Below, in pieces: positions 9,700 to 22,835 of a stretch of 64,000 bases of DNA. This stretch comes from Elysia crispata (lineage: Eukaryota; Mollusca; Gastropoda; Plakobranchidae). The position numbers and the translations under genes are program-made. The first letter of the stretch is position 1, and each line of letters begins with the position of its first letter. Where the stretch lies: the NCBI GenBank assembly GCA_033675545.1, contig JAWDGP010004972.1, positions 117,501-181,500 of the forward strand, read 5' to 3'. The notes beneath the pieces are model-generated. The model was not told the origin of the DNA. It saw nothing but the letters and a program-made list of their open reading frames with translations, and ran no database searches.

Positions 9700-11690
9700 A
9701 TCATAAGCAATATATAAAAGTCAATTTAGACGCCTGGTACTTGTCTATCATATTAATAGAATGCAATGCAATGCATCATTTATTATCACTTCATACGCTT
9801 TTACTATAATATGTACTCAGACTGCAACTATCGACTCAAAAAAATGTGCAGACCCTATGTGTATTCCAGCTGATAAGGCATACCAACTGAAGATTCATGC
9901 CTAGCATTATTGATAGGATTTGTAGAAATAGATAAAAAAAATTTGTTGTGAAACACCTGTAACAGAAAGGGTCAACTGAAAACGCAATCCAAATTTTTTC
10001 AATTCATAAATTAGAAAAGTCTACCTCTTTGTACGTGTGACCTCCCTCCAGCATCAAAAAATACAGTTTCAGCAAAAGATCATATGTTAGTTCAATAGTA
10101 GGTTACTAGGTAGATCTGGGCGTCTTCCTTTTCCCTGCTTTAGGAAATGCCTCTGTAAACATGTATAGACTTCATCTTCTGTAGAGCGGAAAAAAGAGGG
10201 ACGGACAAGATCATAAACTTATTTAATAAGCAATTGCCATTTTTTTTCTATAGCAAAATTTATTATTCTTACTTATTATGCTAGGCCAAGCTGTGACAAT
10301 TTAATAATACATGTAGTAAGAAACATAGATTCTATTATTTAAGTCATCTCCTACAAGAACTAGATTATACATGTATTCTAGATTTAGTTCTATATCTAGC
10401 CTAAATTAGATCCTAGATCTAGATCTTTCTAAAGTAGATCTAGATCTAGATTGTTTAGCAATTAGAAAGACATTCTACTAGTACTAGAAAAAAAATAGTC
10501 TAAGAAGATGGATCTAGATTAGTAAAATGAATAGTATTGTTACCATGAACAGTACTACTACACTTCACATAGACCTAGATCTAGTAGGTCTAGATTAGCA
10601 TCTTATTGCTTCCTGAATCTCAATTTGTTCAAAATACTACAAATAATAGACTCGCATTAGCTCATTGTTTACATCCGTAACTAAGACCGTTGACGTGCTT
10701 AGGGGATGATGAATTTGAATTGGCACAGTTGACCTAGAAAAACCTTCGGGTCATTCCATGGCTGTTCCGGATATCAAAACTCCCACAACAAAGACTCGTC
10801 CTTATTTTCTTTTATAGCCCTATTATCCATTTTCTTAACACGAAATCACAGAAATAACTGCTAAAATATATTTTACTTACCGATAAGATGCTTTACAGAT
10901 GATCGAGTTGATGAATTGTCTCCTTCACTCGCTAGGTTTGAGGCCGATCCATTGGTTTCGCCTTGACCGTTTTCAGCCATGCCTAGTTTTACTATGGCTC
11001 AAAGAGCCGGCTAAGTCGGTCACCACTTCACGCGTTATAATGGCTGTAGGGTGGGCGTTTTACTTTAGATTTTCAAATGAATGGTATATTTAGATTCCTC
11101 TAATATTTAGCTTTCGTCTGATATCAGGCATGTCATACATCTACCACTTTTACCCCTATTTTTTCAAGGAAATGTTACAAATTTTCTCTTCACTCAAACA
11201 TGCCGCTTTTGTCATGCAATGGCGTGCTTTGTATCAAATGAAACTAGAGTTCTTGCCCTTTCCAATGATGCCAGTTTTATAAATATCGGTTGGTAAACGA
11301 CCGAGAGAGGTCAAAAGAAAGAGAGCAAGTAGAAGTAGACAACCTGCGAAAATGCCGATCACACGCGCTGACAGGCCGCGATGCTGTCTTTTATATCACG
11401 TTTTTTGATAGCCTTGATAAATATACACATACATATAAAGACAACAATGGCAAAGAGCGAACATTGAACTTAATAGTGTATTTTATTTCATTCAAATATG
11501 TTCAGTAGTTCCAGAGATACGTTTATCATAAAAACGATCTAAATGTCAGATTCTCTTGAGGCCTAAGTTTTTCTACCCGCAAGGGGCGATCGCTTGTGGT
11601 ACCTAATTATATGCCAGTGTCATTGCCAGGCTTGATGCATACGATTTGCGGCTTCCTTCCTCCCTCTTTTTGTATACATGATCATACCAT
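9700..11690. other. Non-coding stretch rich in TCTAGATC words
   Basis: No supported gene. The palindromic words TCTAGA and AGATCT recur many times, especially 10380-10600, without forming a tandem array. Confidence 0.5.
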
Positions 11691-11698
11691 TCTGTGGA

Positions 11699-12503
11699 TA
11701 GGGGGTAATAAGCTCCATGTTAAAATTATGTCTCTAGAGGATAAAAAGCATGTTTTCCATCATGTAAGAAGCTTCATTTAACTTAAGCATTTCATTAACA
11801 TAGCGTTTCCTCACTAAAAGTAGAAATTCAGGGTAGAGAGCAACTTTAATGATGATTTTTATCGTCCAAATTTGTACATTGGGGCATCAGGTACCTAATT
11901 ACTAAATGAATTTTTGTACTTCCAATCACAAAGTAATAATTAATATAAAAAAAACACGTAGGCAAACATTAGGAAAAGGTTATAAGCTGCAAATAAAAGC
12001 ATGTTTTCCAAAAATAAACATGAAATGACAACTGAACAAGGTTTATAAATCATCATGCCATGCACTTTACTATCATCATGGTGTCATCTTGTTAGCATTG
12101 GCTGGCAGCACTATGAAATCAGTAATTAATGAATGTCGAGCAAAAACTTATTAAAGCAGGTAGGAATATACTTACTTAAGGGTTGTATATTGATTTCTGT
12201 TAGGAAAAGTAGCTGGGATTGCAGTAAAATGTTTTCAAAGGCAGTCTGTCTCCATCTTCTAAAAGTTTGTGATCAGCTTCAGACAAGAAGTTCAAAATGG
12301 AGGGAAAAAAGAATTTCTTAAAAAGTGCTTATATTCAACCATTCCATTGGCTCACAGACCAAAGCTTGGTTCTAAACTGTCCTCTAATTAGTCAGGCTTC
12401 TTTTGAGCCCTGGGGCTTATTGCCCCAATGGTTTTGTCATAAGTTATAGAGAATTAAAGTTAGCATAAGTAGAAAGTGGGGCTTATTACCCCGTCTTACC
12501 CTA
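11699..12503. mobile_element. Short pogo-like non-autonomous element (MITE candidate)
   Basis: The right end, read inward, is TAGGGTAAGACGGGGTAAT then AAGCCCCA. The left end is TAGGGGGTAATAAGCTCCA, matching after a small deletion. An internal copy GGGGCTTATTGCCCC is at 12413-12427. The ends resemble those of the pogo element at 60.95-63.93 kb (GGGGAAGACGGGG) and both lie beside TA. There is no coding sequence inside. Confidence 0.5.
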
Positions 12504-12839
12504 TCTACAAGTGCCATACCTCATATTTTAGCTTAGGATCCTAAAGATTTTGAGCATGAGAGGTTCATGTTGCATGAAAAAGTAAGTCAAGTGACGTCAT
12601 TGTGAAATATTTCAAAATTAGCCTAGTTATTTTCTAGAAAAACGTCTTTCTCTGGTTTAAAAATTTATGGATTTTTACACAAAATATTGCACACTCATGT
12701 TGGAAATTATCAACACACGCAAGAGTAGAGGATTATTTTGTAAAAATATATTCATTTATTGTCAAGGGCAGATAATTTTAAAGGTAATATAACGTAAATA
12801 AAAAAAAAAAAAACACTTAATTTTCAAATATGTATTTCA

Positions 12840-15642
12840 ACAGCAAAGACATAGCGCTCTCTGTGTTCCAGGCTCCGTTGATCATGACAGAGAACCACTA
12901 AAGAGCAAAAATCAGGTGGACCAAGATGCTCGTCTCCCCATCTGCTTCCCCTTTCCCGTGCTCTGATTCATAATATCGCTGGGAGCTGTGTGGCAGAGGT
13001 GTCAAGTCATGGAAGCTGCCCTGGCCCTGTATATTTGAAACAATATAACATGTATATATTTTTATATATTTTTTTTTTTTTGGGGGGGGGGGGCGCAGAT
13101 CATGTACTCGTCAATTTAACTGATTATTTTTTTTTTTGGTTAATGTTTTTTGCAGCAAAAATAGATCATGAATGTACCTTGTATTGGCTGGCAGCTCCAT
13201 CACTCCAGATTGTGAGTTTCCAAATAGGTATTTTGGTCCTTGGGACCTGTGAGTGAACTCCCTGACAGGGTGGTGATGCCATCATCACTGAGAAAGATGA
13301 GGCTCTCTCTCACCACGCTGTCTCGAGACCTTTAGAAGCACACTTCTGGATGGACCATTATTTGGTGCTTGCCGAAATGGGCCGATTTAATCTCAGCAGC
13401 GTAGGCAGCTTTCCTGTTTTCACCAAAGTCCTTTACCATGACCAAAAACAAATAAAATAAAAGTTAAAGCAATAATAAAATGATCAGTGTACCTAAGCAA
13501 TCAAAATGTTATCAAAAGCAACATGCCTTAAAACTTCATAATTACCTTCTTTGGGATTCAGTCTGCAAGACTTAAATTGCAAGTACTGCCAGTAGGCGGT
13601 GAACAAGTGTTGCACGAAACTTGTTCCTCTGCCTGGTTCATTTATGTCAGTTGTCACTCTCCAACTCTGTGAGCAGCTCCCTGCAAAACATTTTAGATGA
13701 AGTTGAAACAAATAAATCAAAATTTTAAATAGACAATAAATTGAAGAGATAATTGAATTTTATATCTAAAAAGGTTGTTTGCACCTTGGAGATCCCTCTT
13801 TCAGAAGAGGCACCATTTCTCTCCCAATGCTGCCACTTGACTGATGGAGTGTTGTACTTTGTAGATGTCCCGGCAGAAGTCATGAAAGAGCTGCATCCGA
13901 TGTGCACACATTGGACATTTTCCGGCAGTGGGAGGCAGGAATTGGTTTTACATTTTACCTTAACAAAGGCTTTGAAAATAATACTTTTTAAGATAAAGAA
14001 TTTGAAGGTTCTTACGATTGATACAGTCAATTTTGGACCACCTTTGCTCATGAGGACACGTCAAAATATTCAGCATGTCAGTCTTGGTTGGAATTTGTCC
14101 AGAACCCAACAGCAACTGATTCATCACATTCTCCTTGAGTCTGAGAATTAAAAAAAAATGCTTATATGCTTAGTCTGGGAGAAAAAATAGCAATGTGACT
14201 ATTATTTTACAAACTCAAACTTTGTTATTCTTGGATTATTTTGCTGAAAGTTACTTACTGAATATTGGTGCAGTAGATGCATAAACAGCTATCAATGGGT
14301 ACACTGCCCATCAGCCGGACATTTTTGGGTCTCATTGTCTGGAAGAGTGTCAGCCCAATCTTCCTCTCAGGGTTCCCGCTAAAAAATGCTGAATGGGCCT
14401 GTTTGTGGTGGTAAGCATGATTCTTTAGGACCATGTTTAGTCAAGTATCTTGAGTGAGTCAGCATTCGTGAAATATCCTGAGAGTAAAACAGCAGGCAAA
14501 AGGAAAGAGAGGAACAATTTTCAATGTTAGCTCTACACCAATGAATGTTTTGATGAATTCAATATTTAACAACAGACATGATACCCGTTCTCCATACCTT
14601 CACTTGGTCGTAGATGGCTTTGGGGATGTTCTACTCAGCGACTGGCCCATGCTCATTTTCGTCGTGGCCTCATTGCCCAACTCACTCTCAACATCCAATT
14701 GCTGAGGCTCAGTCTGCTGGAATAGCGACCAACAGGGATGGCTTTGCTGTTGTTGGAGAATGGTAACCCTTTTCTCTGGTGTCCTCGGATTGAGGAGATT
14801 GAGGGTTGACCTTGCATACTCTTTGCTTGTCAACCCAAGTTGCGGAGCTTTTTCTTTGCACTGGAATCTAAAAAAGGACCCAATTAATATAATAACAGCA
14901 AGGACTTTTGCTCAGAAATTTAAGATGATTGATATAAATAAGAGTGAAAGTGTGTGTGCTTACTTCATTAACTAAGTCATACAGGGATTGTCGCATCCTG
15001 CTTGATCTTGCATTGCCGTCCTGGAAGTAGAAGCAAGCAGACGGTCTTTCTCCTCACGCTCTTTTCTGTGCTTCTCTCTGCATTTCAATCTGCATATATA
15101 TTTTAAAAAATAGTCAATTTTACACAGGTCCAAAATATTTTCATATTGTATAGCCAAAATTTTAAGAACTGTACTTATACTGTGGTCTGAGAGCTCAAGT
15201 TGGCCGTCTCTCGTTTCCGCTGATCAGCTCTGTAGCGTCTGTATTCAGCAAGCGACATATCACGAGGACGTTTTGTTAACGGGCCAGGGGTTGCATTAGC
15301 ACTGCTCCTCGTTTGTCATCTCTGCTCCGCCTTCTTCTTCCAATGCCTTTCTTTTTCTCTGGCCCTGCAAGCACAAACACGATATGTACGCCAGTGGCAC
15401 AAATGTTACCAAAATAGGAAAACAATCAAAGCAATCTATTGCACTCACCTCTTCTGTTCCACTTCACTCTGCCTTGCTTCTATTTGGGACCATGTGTGAG
15501 GCTCTTCCTCCCATTTCATTTTCTCTTTATCTTTCTTCTTCTTTTTCTCAACCTCTCTTCTTTTCTTTAAAAATTCTTCATATCTCTGCGGATCCTTTAT
15601 CTTCATTTTCTGCCTTGCTAAAGTCGAATGATGAGGTGCCAT
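12840..15642 (-). pseudogene. DGA/HGKG-motif transposase-like gene, copy A (multi-exon)
   Basis: I do not have a name for this family, though I recall similar uncharacterised proteins as multicopy genes in cnidarians, fishes and molluscs. Minus-strand blocks in order: a basic start MAPHHSTLARQKMKIKDPQR (15642); another basic block with RDMSLAEYRRYRADQRKRE (about 15250); LKCREKHRKEREEKDRL (15090); a Q/P-rich stretch (14865-14600); RPKNVRLMGSVPIDSCLCIY (14340); LRLKENVMNQLLLGSGQ and CPHEQRW...DC (14140-14010); QHLFTAYWQYLQFKSC (13600); MVKDFGENRKAAYAAEIKSA (13435); SDGAASQYK ending at an AAG|GTACAT donor (13178); ESEHGKGEADGE (about 12940). Introns separate most blocks. Stops occur between blocks, and at least one occurs inside a block. 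The D-x4-Q-Y-K and HGK-x3-D motifs look like RNase H-fold transposase acids. Confidence 0.7.
13069..13093. repeat. T13-G12 homopolymer junction
   Basis: A T run passes directly into a G run. Similar junctions occur at 16200 and 28585. Confidence 0.9.
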
Positions 15643-15659
15643 AATTGTAGATGCTGAAA

Positions 15660-16265
15660 TTTAATTAAAATAAGCAAAACATGTTAATTAAAAGTACACA
15701 CAATCATAATTTCTTAGTTTCATTTTCATCTTGTAGTGATAGACGATCTATCTTGATCTAGATCTCTAGAACTATCTCACAAAACTTATGTTCACACATT
15801 CATCACTGGCTACAAGGCATGGAGTAAAACAATGATATCCTTTATGCCTGGCTTTTCATTTGTTTCATTCCTAGCTGCTGCACCCTCAAGATAATCTTCT
15901 ACCAAACTTTCAACAGCTTGTGCATAAAACTAATACCTTGTAAGGGCTATAGTTGCATTGATGTTTTGATTGTAAATAATATATGCGATTGGGAATAGTG
16001 AAGGCAACTTTTTTCAAGTATTTGATAGTCCTCCTCTCATCTAAATAAGCATGTCTGACTGATTCACACCCCCCATACTGTGGTTATATTCCAAGATTAC
16101 TTCAGGTTTACTATGCACAGCCCTATCTCGAGCCCCCCTTTAGAGGACTTCAACATCAGTCAAATTTGCTTTTGACTTAGAAGAAAGCAAAAGGACAGGT
16201 TTTTTTTTTTTTTTTTTTTTGGGGGGGGGGGGTCTTTTTCTCCTTGTAAGCTGAAACTAAAATAT
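15660..16265. other. Non-coding stretch with T21-G12 junction
   Basis: No gene seen. It contains the homopolymer junction at 16200-16232 and a TCTAGATC word near 15755. Confidence 0.5.
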
Positions 16266-16966
16266 AGCCTTGTCTGAAAAAAGCTGACTGGTTTGGTACT
16301 AGTTGTTATGTTATGGCCTTGGGCTTTGTTTCTTCTCAGAGTTCTTTGTACCTCATCAGAATCATGGATATTGATAGGCCTCTGGTCATTCCAGATGAGA
16401 GCAGTTATATTGCCGCTACAGAGATACTCTGAGGCGCCTGTTCACTCATTTTTTTTTTCTTCTTTAGTTGTTCAGGATAATGTTTCCTGTTTGCCATTAC
16501 TGTGCCCAACGCTAGGAGTTTTTAGTCCTGTTCAAATGATCAAACAAATTTACTGAGTTGTAGAAACGGTCCATAGTGAGGATGTGCCCTTTGTTGTGTG
16601 CGTTGGCACCAGTGAGAAGACGAAGCACGACATTACCTACTGCACCTAACTGCCTATGTATGATCTCTTCCTTACCCGTATATTAGTGATGTAACAATTT
16701 TCACAGTCACATAGCATGAACCATTTAATTCCCCATTTCACAGGCTTATGTTTTATGTACTGCTTGATTGATAATCTGTTTTTAGAGCGTAACGTTTCTT
16801 CATCAAGCGAGAAGAATTTGTTTGGAGTATAGTAATTTTGAAACTGCTGAAGAAGGCTATCCAGGAAAGGCCTCACTTTATAAATCTTGTCGTGTTTGTT
16901 TATACTATCATTTTCATCTATAATATGAAGGAATGACCAAAGAGCTAAAAACCTGTCTCTCTCCAT
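16266..16966 (-). pseudogene. piggyBac transposase fragment
   Basis: Reads MERDRFLALWSFLHIIDEN, DKIYKVRPFLDSLLQQF, FFSLDEETLRSKNRLS, KPVKWGIKWFMLCDCEN. After frame changes come GHILTMDRFYNSVNLFDHL (second Asp region) and SGNITALIWNDQRPINIHD. These are the standard successive blocks of the piggyBac DDE domain. The N-terminus, the third Asp region and the zinc tail are absent, and several frame changes and stops are present. It is more divergent from the 1.3-kb and 36-kb copies than those are from each other, so it is a separate subfamily. Confidence 0.8.
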
Positions 16967-17815
16967 TACCGTACACAGCCGTTTATCTTGCTTTGATTTT
17001 GGAACTTTAGTTTGAGCCTATCCCTGTAACCTGATACTTATGCTTTACTGCCTCTATGCTCAGTGAAGCGAGATAATTACTCCTGGCTGGCCCGATGGCC
17101 CTGTAGTTGTATTTAGGTGATTTTCACCATTAATCCTAAACTTTCACCTGGATTTTCTCCATGTGTAAACATTCCACACCATCCGTGTTTGGTATTAAAC
17201 TGTTAATGGACATCTGATCTTTACAACGCTCATAATTTCATCAGTTCATAAGTTAAGCTTGCTTATTTTTTATATGGATTTTAGATAGGTAGCAAAAAAA
17301 GGAATATTTTGTTGCATTCCTTAATTAAATCTTAATTAAACCTATATGTAACTTTTCCAGTCTCCAGAAACGGTTTCGTTGGAACATACATACTTTTATT
17401 GTGATAGTGCTAAAAAATCTTCTTCGGTTTTTGCTTAGTTTTCTCACAAGGAAGGTTTAAACATATGAACACTAAATCAATCTTTTTACTATCTGTATAT
17501 TCACACTCGTAATATGATATATTTCTCTTCTTAATGTAGTAATGTTGTTTAGTAAGAAGTGCAAAGAATTCTTTTATTATTGTGTGCTTCCTTTTGAACC
17601 TTGAAGCGAATAAATAATAAATTTAATTCTTTTTTATTCCCTTTTAAAGAATATTTTTAGCTACGGAATGGATCAAACAAATCATATAAAATCTGTTTAT
17701 AAAGATTATATCAAGGGATGAGGGATGAGAACACAAATTTTTGAAGACAAGAGACTTAATGCAACAACTCAGCAGTGTGTACATCACATGAAAACTATTT
17801 TAAATCTCGTTCACA
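16967..17815. other. AT-rich non-coding stretch
   Basis: Nothing recognisable on either strand. Confidence 0.4.
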
Positions 17816-18660
17816 TTGACTGACATATCTAAAGACGAAGCCATATATGCCCCTTTGATATGCAACACTTGCTACTCAAAGTTACAACATTTTGTACAAA
17901 ATACTGCAACTGAAAGATCACTTAGTCTGCATTGTTATGCACAGCTAAAAACAGTCATATTTGGTGCGAGTTTAATACCTTGCAGACCTTCTTCTCAGTG
18001 TCCACTGTCTTCCTAGACCTTTCCTTTGGGAAAGCAAGAGGAATGTGAAATGCTACAAATACAAGGTAAAACGTATCAATAAAAATGCAAAGTCATAAAC
18101 CTGGAAGAGACAGTGCCATTAACAGAACATCCACAAACAGACGATTTGTTTTTGTCTTTTGATAATGCTCCAGAAACACTATGATCGTTCACAGTACAGG
18201 CAACCACTGCCGAAATACATACAACCTGTTGTCAGTGAACTATTTGCTCAAGAGAAGTGAACAAAACAAAAGAAATAACAAGAAAAAGTGTGCTTTTAAC
18301 ATTTAATCAACCTAACTCCGTCCTCTTCAAATACATGTACACAAAGACATATCACACAGCAAACCCATTGACAAAACAACTACAGCTGATTTTCAAAGGT
18401 TGATAGATGAGTATATGGCATTTAATAGAAAAAATATCAGTCACAAAATCTTCCACCATTGTATAGACAGATGGGGTTTTGGAATGGGTCTGCATGGAGA
18501 ACAAGGAGTAGAGCTTGTGCATTCTTCAATAAAGAAACTGAAGAATCAAATCCAAGCTTCAGCAGACCAGTTAAAAACTGTCATGATGTCATACTTAACA
18601 CTGGTTTCTCCTACAGAGCACCCAAGCGGAAAGACACCAAGTGACATTCTACATGTCTGT
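17816..18660 (+). pseudogene. YHG/GEQG-motif transposase-like fragment, plus strand
   Basis: The C-terminal block at 18380-18640 reads FQRLIDEYMAFNRKNISHKI then DRWGFGMGLHGEQGVELVHS then IKKLKNQIQASADQLKTVM. It matches the gene at 52.7-55.4 kb (RYRFGLGLLGEQGGELLHS). An upstream open piece (17816-18013) has ICNTCYSKLQHFV, and 18097-18175 reads LEETVPLTEHPQTDDLFLSF; both may belong to the same element. The middle, with the first two presumed catalytic Asp, is missing. This is the only transposon coding remnant in the window that reads on the plus strand. Confidence 0.65.
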
Positions 18661-18719
18661 TTGAGTGTGCAGTGCGTTTATGTCTGTCTGAGAGGTTTAA
18701 AAAAGACATTCACTTAGGA

Positions 18720-19635
18720 TGGAAAGTTATTTTGGGGCCTGTATGAAACAGTCTTAGCTTTAGTTCAATGTAAGTGCTTGGTGGAAAGTTTCTGAGCTAC
18801 TCAAGATTGCATTAATATTTTGCCTTGAATGGCATGGGTGGAGAGATGAGAACAATCATCTGTTTTCTGAATGTTATCTGATTTCCCCTTCTAGGGGTTT
18901 CTTGCTGTTTGTCCCTATAATTTAGCGTTCTTAAGTTTCCCCAGTTTAAAAGATTTATGAGGGTAGACCCTGCTTAGCTATTGTATGATGTTATCTTGTA
19001 TTAAATCAGTCACCTAAGTCTAGAGGCAAAGTTAATTTTGCCAAGGCTAGGTTGCTAAACATACCAGCTATTTTCTCCTTTCCTGAACATAAACCGAGAT
19101 ACCTTTTAACATATTCTGAAACTACAATATTTGAGCTAAATATAGATACCTAGATGTTGATTGTAAAAACTTCCGATGGCTGTTAATTAATTAATTTGTT
19201 AAATAAGAATCAGTTTCACGGGGACTGACTAGTGCCCTAGTTTATTATTGATTCCTATAATTGTAAAAAATCCTAAGAACTTAAGAATGAAATCGTTGTA
19301 AAGAGCTTGAAATAACCTTTTCAATGATGTAAGTTTCATTAATATAACACTCATGAAAAGTTTAGCTACCACTCAAATATGACTAAAATTATCCAAAATG
19401 TATTTTGTAGCCCTAGAAGAAAATTCACAGTGCAGACATGGTTGGTCGCACTTCAGTGCACAAGACCAGGCCAGGCCTAGGGGTATCAGTTACAGGTCTA
19501 GCTTGAAACTAAAAGTTCATGGATAGACGGCTGTGCGTAACGAAACCGGGGGTCTTGATGACAAACTTTCCAATCACTACGTCAATATTCTGCATACAAT
19601 ATTTTACACAGGAATATTCCATATAAATTCTTAGA
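18720..19635. other. Non-coding stretch
   Basis: No gene or repeat recognised. Confidence 0.4.
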
Positions 19636-19639
19636 CCTT

Positions 19640-20135
19640 ACACTCATCTATAGTGGCTGTTAAGTACTTTTTTCCATAATAGCTCTCAGGTTGGCAGTCT
19701 TTGTTTGCTCAGCCTGGAAATTTGTTTCTTCAACAGGATTTTTCCAAAACTCATCATCAAGGAATAGGTCCAAGAAATCAATAGACTTCAAGTCTGGTGA
19801 TGAAGTCTAGTAAGTTGTGAGGGCCTACACTGGTAACATCGTAGTTCACATCTAAATGCTTTTGTACAAAGTTCTGGGACCAACCATGATAAATCTATGG
19901 AATCCAGATCTGGATCTAGAGTAACATCGCTGTCTTCCCAAAGTGTGTTTACATTTTGCCTACCACGCCTACCTGTAGATCTAGATCCCTCTCTACTATC
20001 ATTAACTGCAGATCTAGATCTAAAATCTTCACTATTACTGTCATCATCACTTGTTTCACTTTTTAATTTACTTTCAGGATAAACTTCACTAAAATCCTTT
20101 TCATCATCCGATTCAGAATTCCAAAACCGTGTCAA
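19640..20135 (-). pseudogene. piggyBac N-terminal fragment with acidic leader
   Basis: Starts MTRFWNSESDDEKDFSEVYP with an Asp/Ser-rich leader (SETSDDDSNSEDF), then SIDLSWLVPEL. After a frame change it reads SIDFLDLFLDDEFWKNPVEE and NFQAEQTKTANLRA. The last part matches the piggyBac at 23.5-24.05 kb (PLDFLSLFIDDNFWKNLTD), the block that precedes the DDE domain. It ends near 19640 with no catalytic region. Confidence 0.7.
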
Positions 20136-20139
20136 AACT

Positions 20140-21138
20140 TCATCAGTTGTCAGGCGCCAATGTTTATCACTTTCACTTGCAGCTGACCTTGTAAGATCGA
20201 TCGTTTCATCTTGAAATAATAGAAATTTCTGACTAAAAACAATGCAGTCTTTGTCTCATGGAGGTTGCCATCATTCAGACTGACGCTCTAAGTCATATGA
20301 TTTGGCTAAACATTTTCATTGGTAATCTAAAAGAAAGTATGACAAAGCGCTGATTCAACACCTAGTCCCATCGACCTCAAGGGTGCACTGGGTATATAAC
20401 CAAGTAAGGCTATGCGACCTCAGGGTTGCACTCGGGCCTGTAAGGTTAAGAGTATTAGAAATGATAATTGATATTGAAAACATTTTAAAGGGAATTGGTT
20501 TTCTGAGTAGAAGCTTGTGGTAACTGACATGACATAGCTCAGTAACGGACATGACACAATCGTTTGCAAGAGAAAAAAGCCTCAAACAACAAACTGAGTA
20601 TCCACTGTGGTACCTGTAGCTAACGAAGTCAAAAATATCCTTGCATAAAGTGAACTCAATAAGATGAGCATGTGTATAATTATAAAGGAACAAAAAATTT
20701 AAAAGTTACATGTACCTGCACTGTTTACTATTTAAAGAGATTTGAATTAAAAGACAACATGTATATTTACACTTTTGAGAAACATCTGAAATTTCTGCTT
20801 GGAAATATGGTTACAAAGCTCATCCTTTAAATTCTAAGATATTGTAGATGTTCTGTTCTTAGTCTTTAGGTAAAAAAAAGTTTTCATGAATCACTCCTAA
20901 AATTTAAACAATTTGAAATCTGCCTATGTATGGATGGAAAAGTTTGTGGATCTGATAGGCATGGCTCTTTCTCTAAAGGCCATTATGATGTATTCAATAT
21001 TCTTTATCTTGTAGTCTAAACAGCCTTCTAATATCACTGGCCCGAAGAAAATATTGCTTTCATGGACAGTGTCAGTATCTGGTTGTTCTGGCTATTGAAA
21101 ATGCAGGACGCCACATTTTGAATGTTGATGTAAAAACT
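20140..21138. other. Non-coding stretch
   Basis: No supported gene. A minus-strand frame at 20355-20693 is open but has no family resemblance and is left uncalled. Confidence 0.4.
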
Positions 21139-22835
21139 TTATCTTCCAAAATCCTTTCTCAGCAGATGAAATGATGCCTCCTGCTGTTGTCTATTTTTCT
21201 CTTTCACTTGTGCTTTTTTTCGCATCTGACATTCTTGTACTTCTGGAATCGATGTCACAGGTGGGGGTGGGGTTGAGTGCTGTAGTTCTGGAAGTGATGT
21301 CACAGGTGGGGGTGGGGCTGAGTCCTGTACTTCTAAAAGGGATGTCACAGGTGGGGGTGGGGCTGAGTCCTGTACTTCTGGAAGTGATGTCACAGTTGGG
21401 GGTGGGGTTGAGTGCTGTCTTTCTGGAAGCGATGTCGCAGGTGGGGGTTGGGTTGAATGCGGCACATACGTAAGAGGTAAAAGTGATGGGGAAGTGCAGC
21501 CAGGAGCTGTGCCAGTAGGTAGGCAGGGAATTGAGCCAGTTGGTAGGCTGGCTGCTTCTGTGCAAGACTTTGGATGTGGTTCTATGGCTGTGAAGAAATA
21601 AAAGAACAGCAATGTTTAATTCTACATCATACCTAAAATCTAGTAGCATCGGTATGTTATAACATTATTAATCAATAGAATAAAATTGATTTCTCCAACA
21701 AGTTGATATCACTGCGACTACTAAAACTGTGTTGAGTTAAGGTACCTTCCACATAATTGTAAGGAAGCAACCTATGGCAACAAAAAGAAAAAAAAAATGT
21801 TACCTTCATATCAAATCAACTAATCCAAGTTCTACTGTAATATTCTAATCATAATCACCTGTGTCAGTGTTCCCTTCCATTGATGAATTGCTGTACTTCT
21901 GCAAGCGGCGAATCTGGTGGGCATGGAGTTGGATGCTGGACTTCTATAAGGGTTGCATCTGGTGGGGGTACAGTCGAATTCTGGACATCCGCAAGGGGTG
22001 CAACTGGTGGTAGAGCAGACGACCATATCCTTTTGTCTGAATCATGGGCATCAGCATCACAAGCTGAACTCTCCCCACCAGAGCTAGATGGTTTATAAAT
22101 ATCACTGTCATAGTCCGTAGGCTCATCTTCATCACTTGAAGCTGTAGAAAAGCAATAGCAGCAATGCATGAGGACAGGAAACAGAACCGGGGACCTAAGG
22201 CTAAGTCTACGGCTCCAGATCTAAAGCATCTTAGATCTTGTAGATCTAGATACTAATGAGAGACTAATTTCACTAAGATAAAGAGATGCACATTGAATTA
22301 CTGAAGTTGTTTATGCCTTCACCAATGATTTAATTTTAATGCTTGGTAACATTACAAATCTTGATCCAATGAACATGGGCCTCATTTTGCCCTCTGTCTT
22401 TCAATAATATAATAATAATATAATGACTACAGTAAAGCAGGTAGATCTAGATACAATTTAAATGTAACTAATACTAATATTATTATACATGTAATCCATC
22501 TGTGTAGCAGCTGGTAACTTGTTGCTGTTTTTACTGTAGATCTAGATTTAGAGTATATAAATTCTAATAGAATCTAGATCTAAAAGTAGAATCTAGAATT
22601 AGCAAAAGATGTGAATGAAGTGAGTTTAGAAGATGCACCCTTGATACTAACTTGTAGATCTAGATACAAGAAAACCACTAATTTATTATGTCTAGAAAGC
22701 TACTAATGATATGTTCAATCTTTAACTCATGCAAAATTGGGTTTAATTAAAAGAAAACACAAAAACCTCACCCTTTACAGCATCTAAAACTTCCTGAGTA
22801 GAAAGCCATAACCTTTTTCTCAAGGGGGGCACCAT
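21139..22835 (-). CDS. Acidic, proline-rich repeat protein, three exons; likely transposon N-terminus
   Basis: Exon 1 (22835-22772) reads MVPPLRKRLWLSTQEVLDAV and ends at a GTGAGG donor. Exon 2 (22141-21859) follows a TTTTCTACAG acceptor, joining in phase to give VKASSDEDEPTDYDSDIYKP. It then has two to three 15-16-residue Pro-rich units (APLADVQNSTVPPPD). Exon 3 (21587-21139) follows TTCACAG with AIEPHPKSCTEAASLP, five 15-residue units (TSLPEVQDSAPPPPV), a basic tail and a stop. Exon 2 reaches a stop just before its donor in the main frame, so there is one probable frameshift near 21890. The exon 1 to acidic exon 2 layout and the phase-1 GCT junction match the 38-kb DUF7869 gene, so this may be a detached N-terminal part of a transposase. 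Function unknown. Confidence 0.5.
21236..21460. repeat. 45-bp minisatellite, five units
   Basis: Five diverged 45-bp units, a multiple of three, in exon 3 of the acidic repeat protein. On the minus strand each encodes 15 residues of the type TSLPEVQDSAPPPPV. Confidence 0.9.

Noticed and set aside
7448-11615. A 16-bp exact inverted repeat (ATTAGGTACCACAAGC) at about 7457 and 11592, as TIRs of a 4-kb element
   Set aside because: Similarity extends only about 28 bp, one arm overlaps a pogo coding junction, and one such match is expected by chance in 64 kb of AT-rich DNA.
13753-14151. 132-codon plus-strand open frame
   Set aside because: It is the antisense of the DGA/HGKG coding blocks (copy A), which have family matches on the minus strand.
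20355-20693. 112-codon minus-strand open frame
   Set aside because: No family blocks, no splice context, and hydrophobic low-complexity composition; treated as chance.
21171-21473. Plus-strand repeat protein at the 45-bp minisatellite
   Set aside because: The minus-strand exon has splice sites and phase continuity; the plus frame is its shadow.
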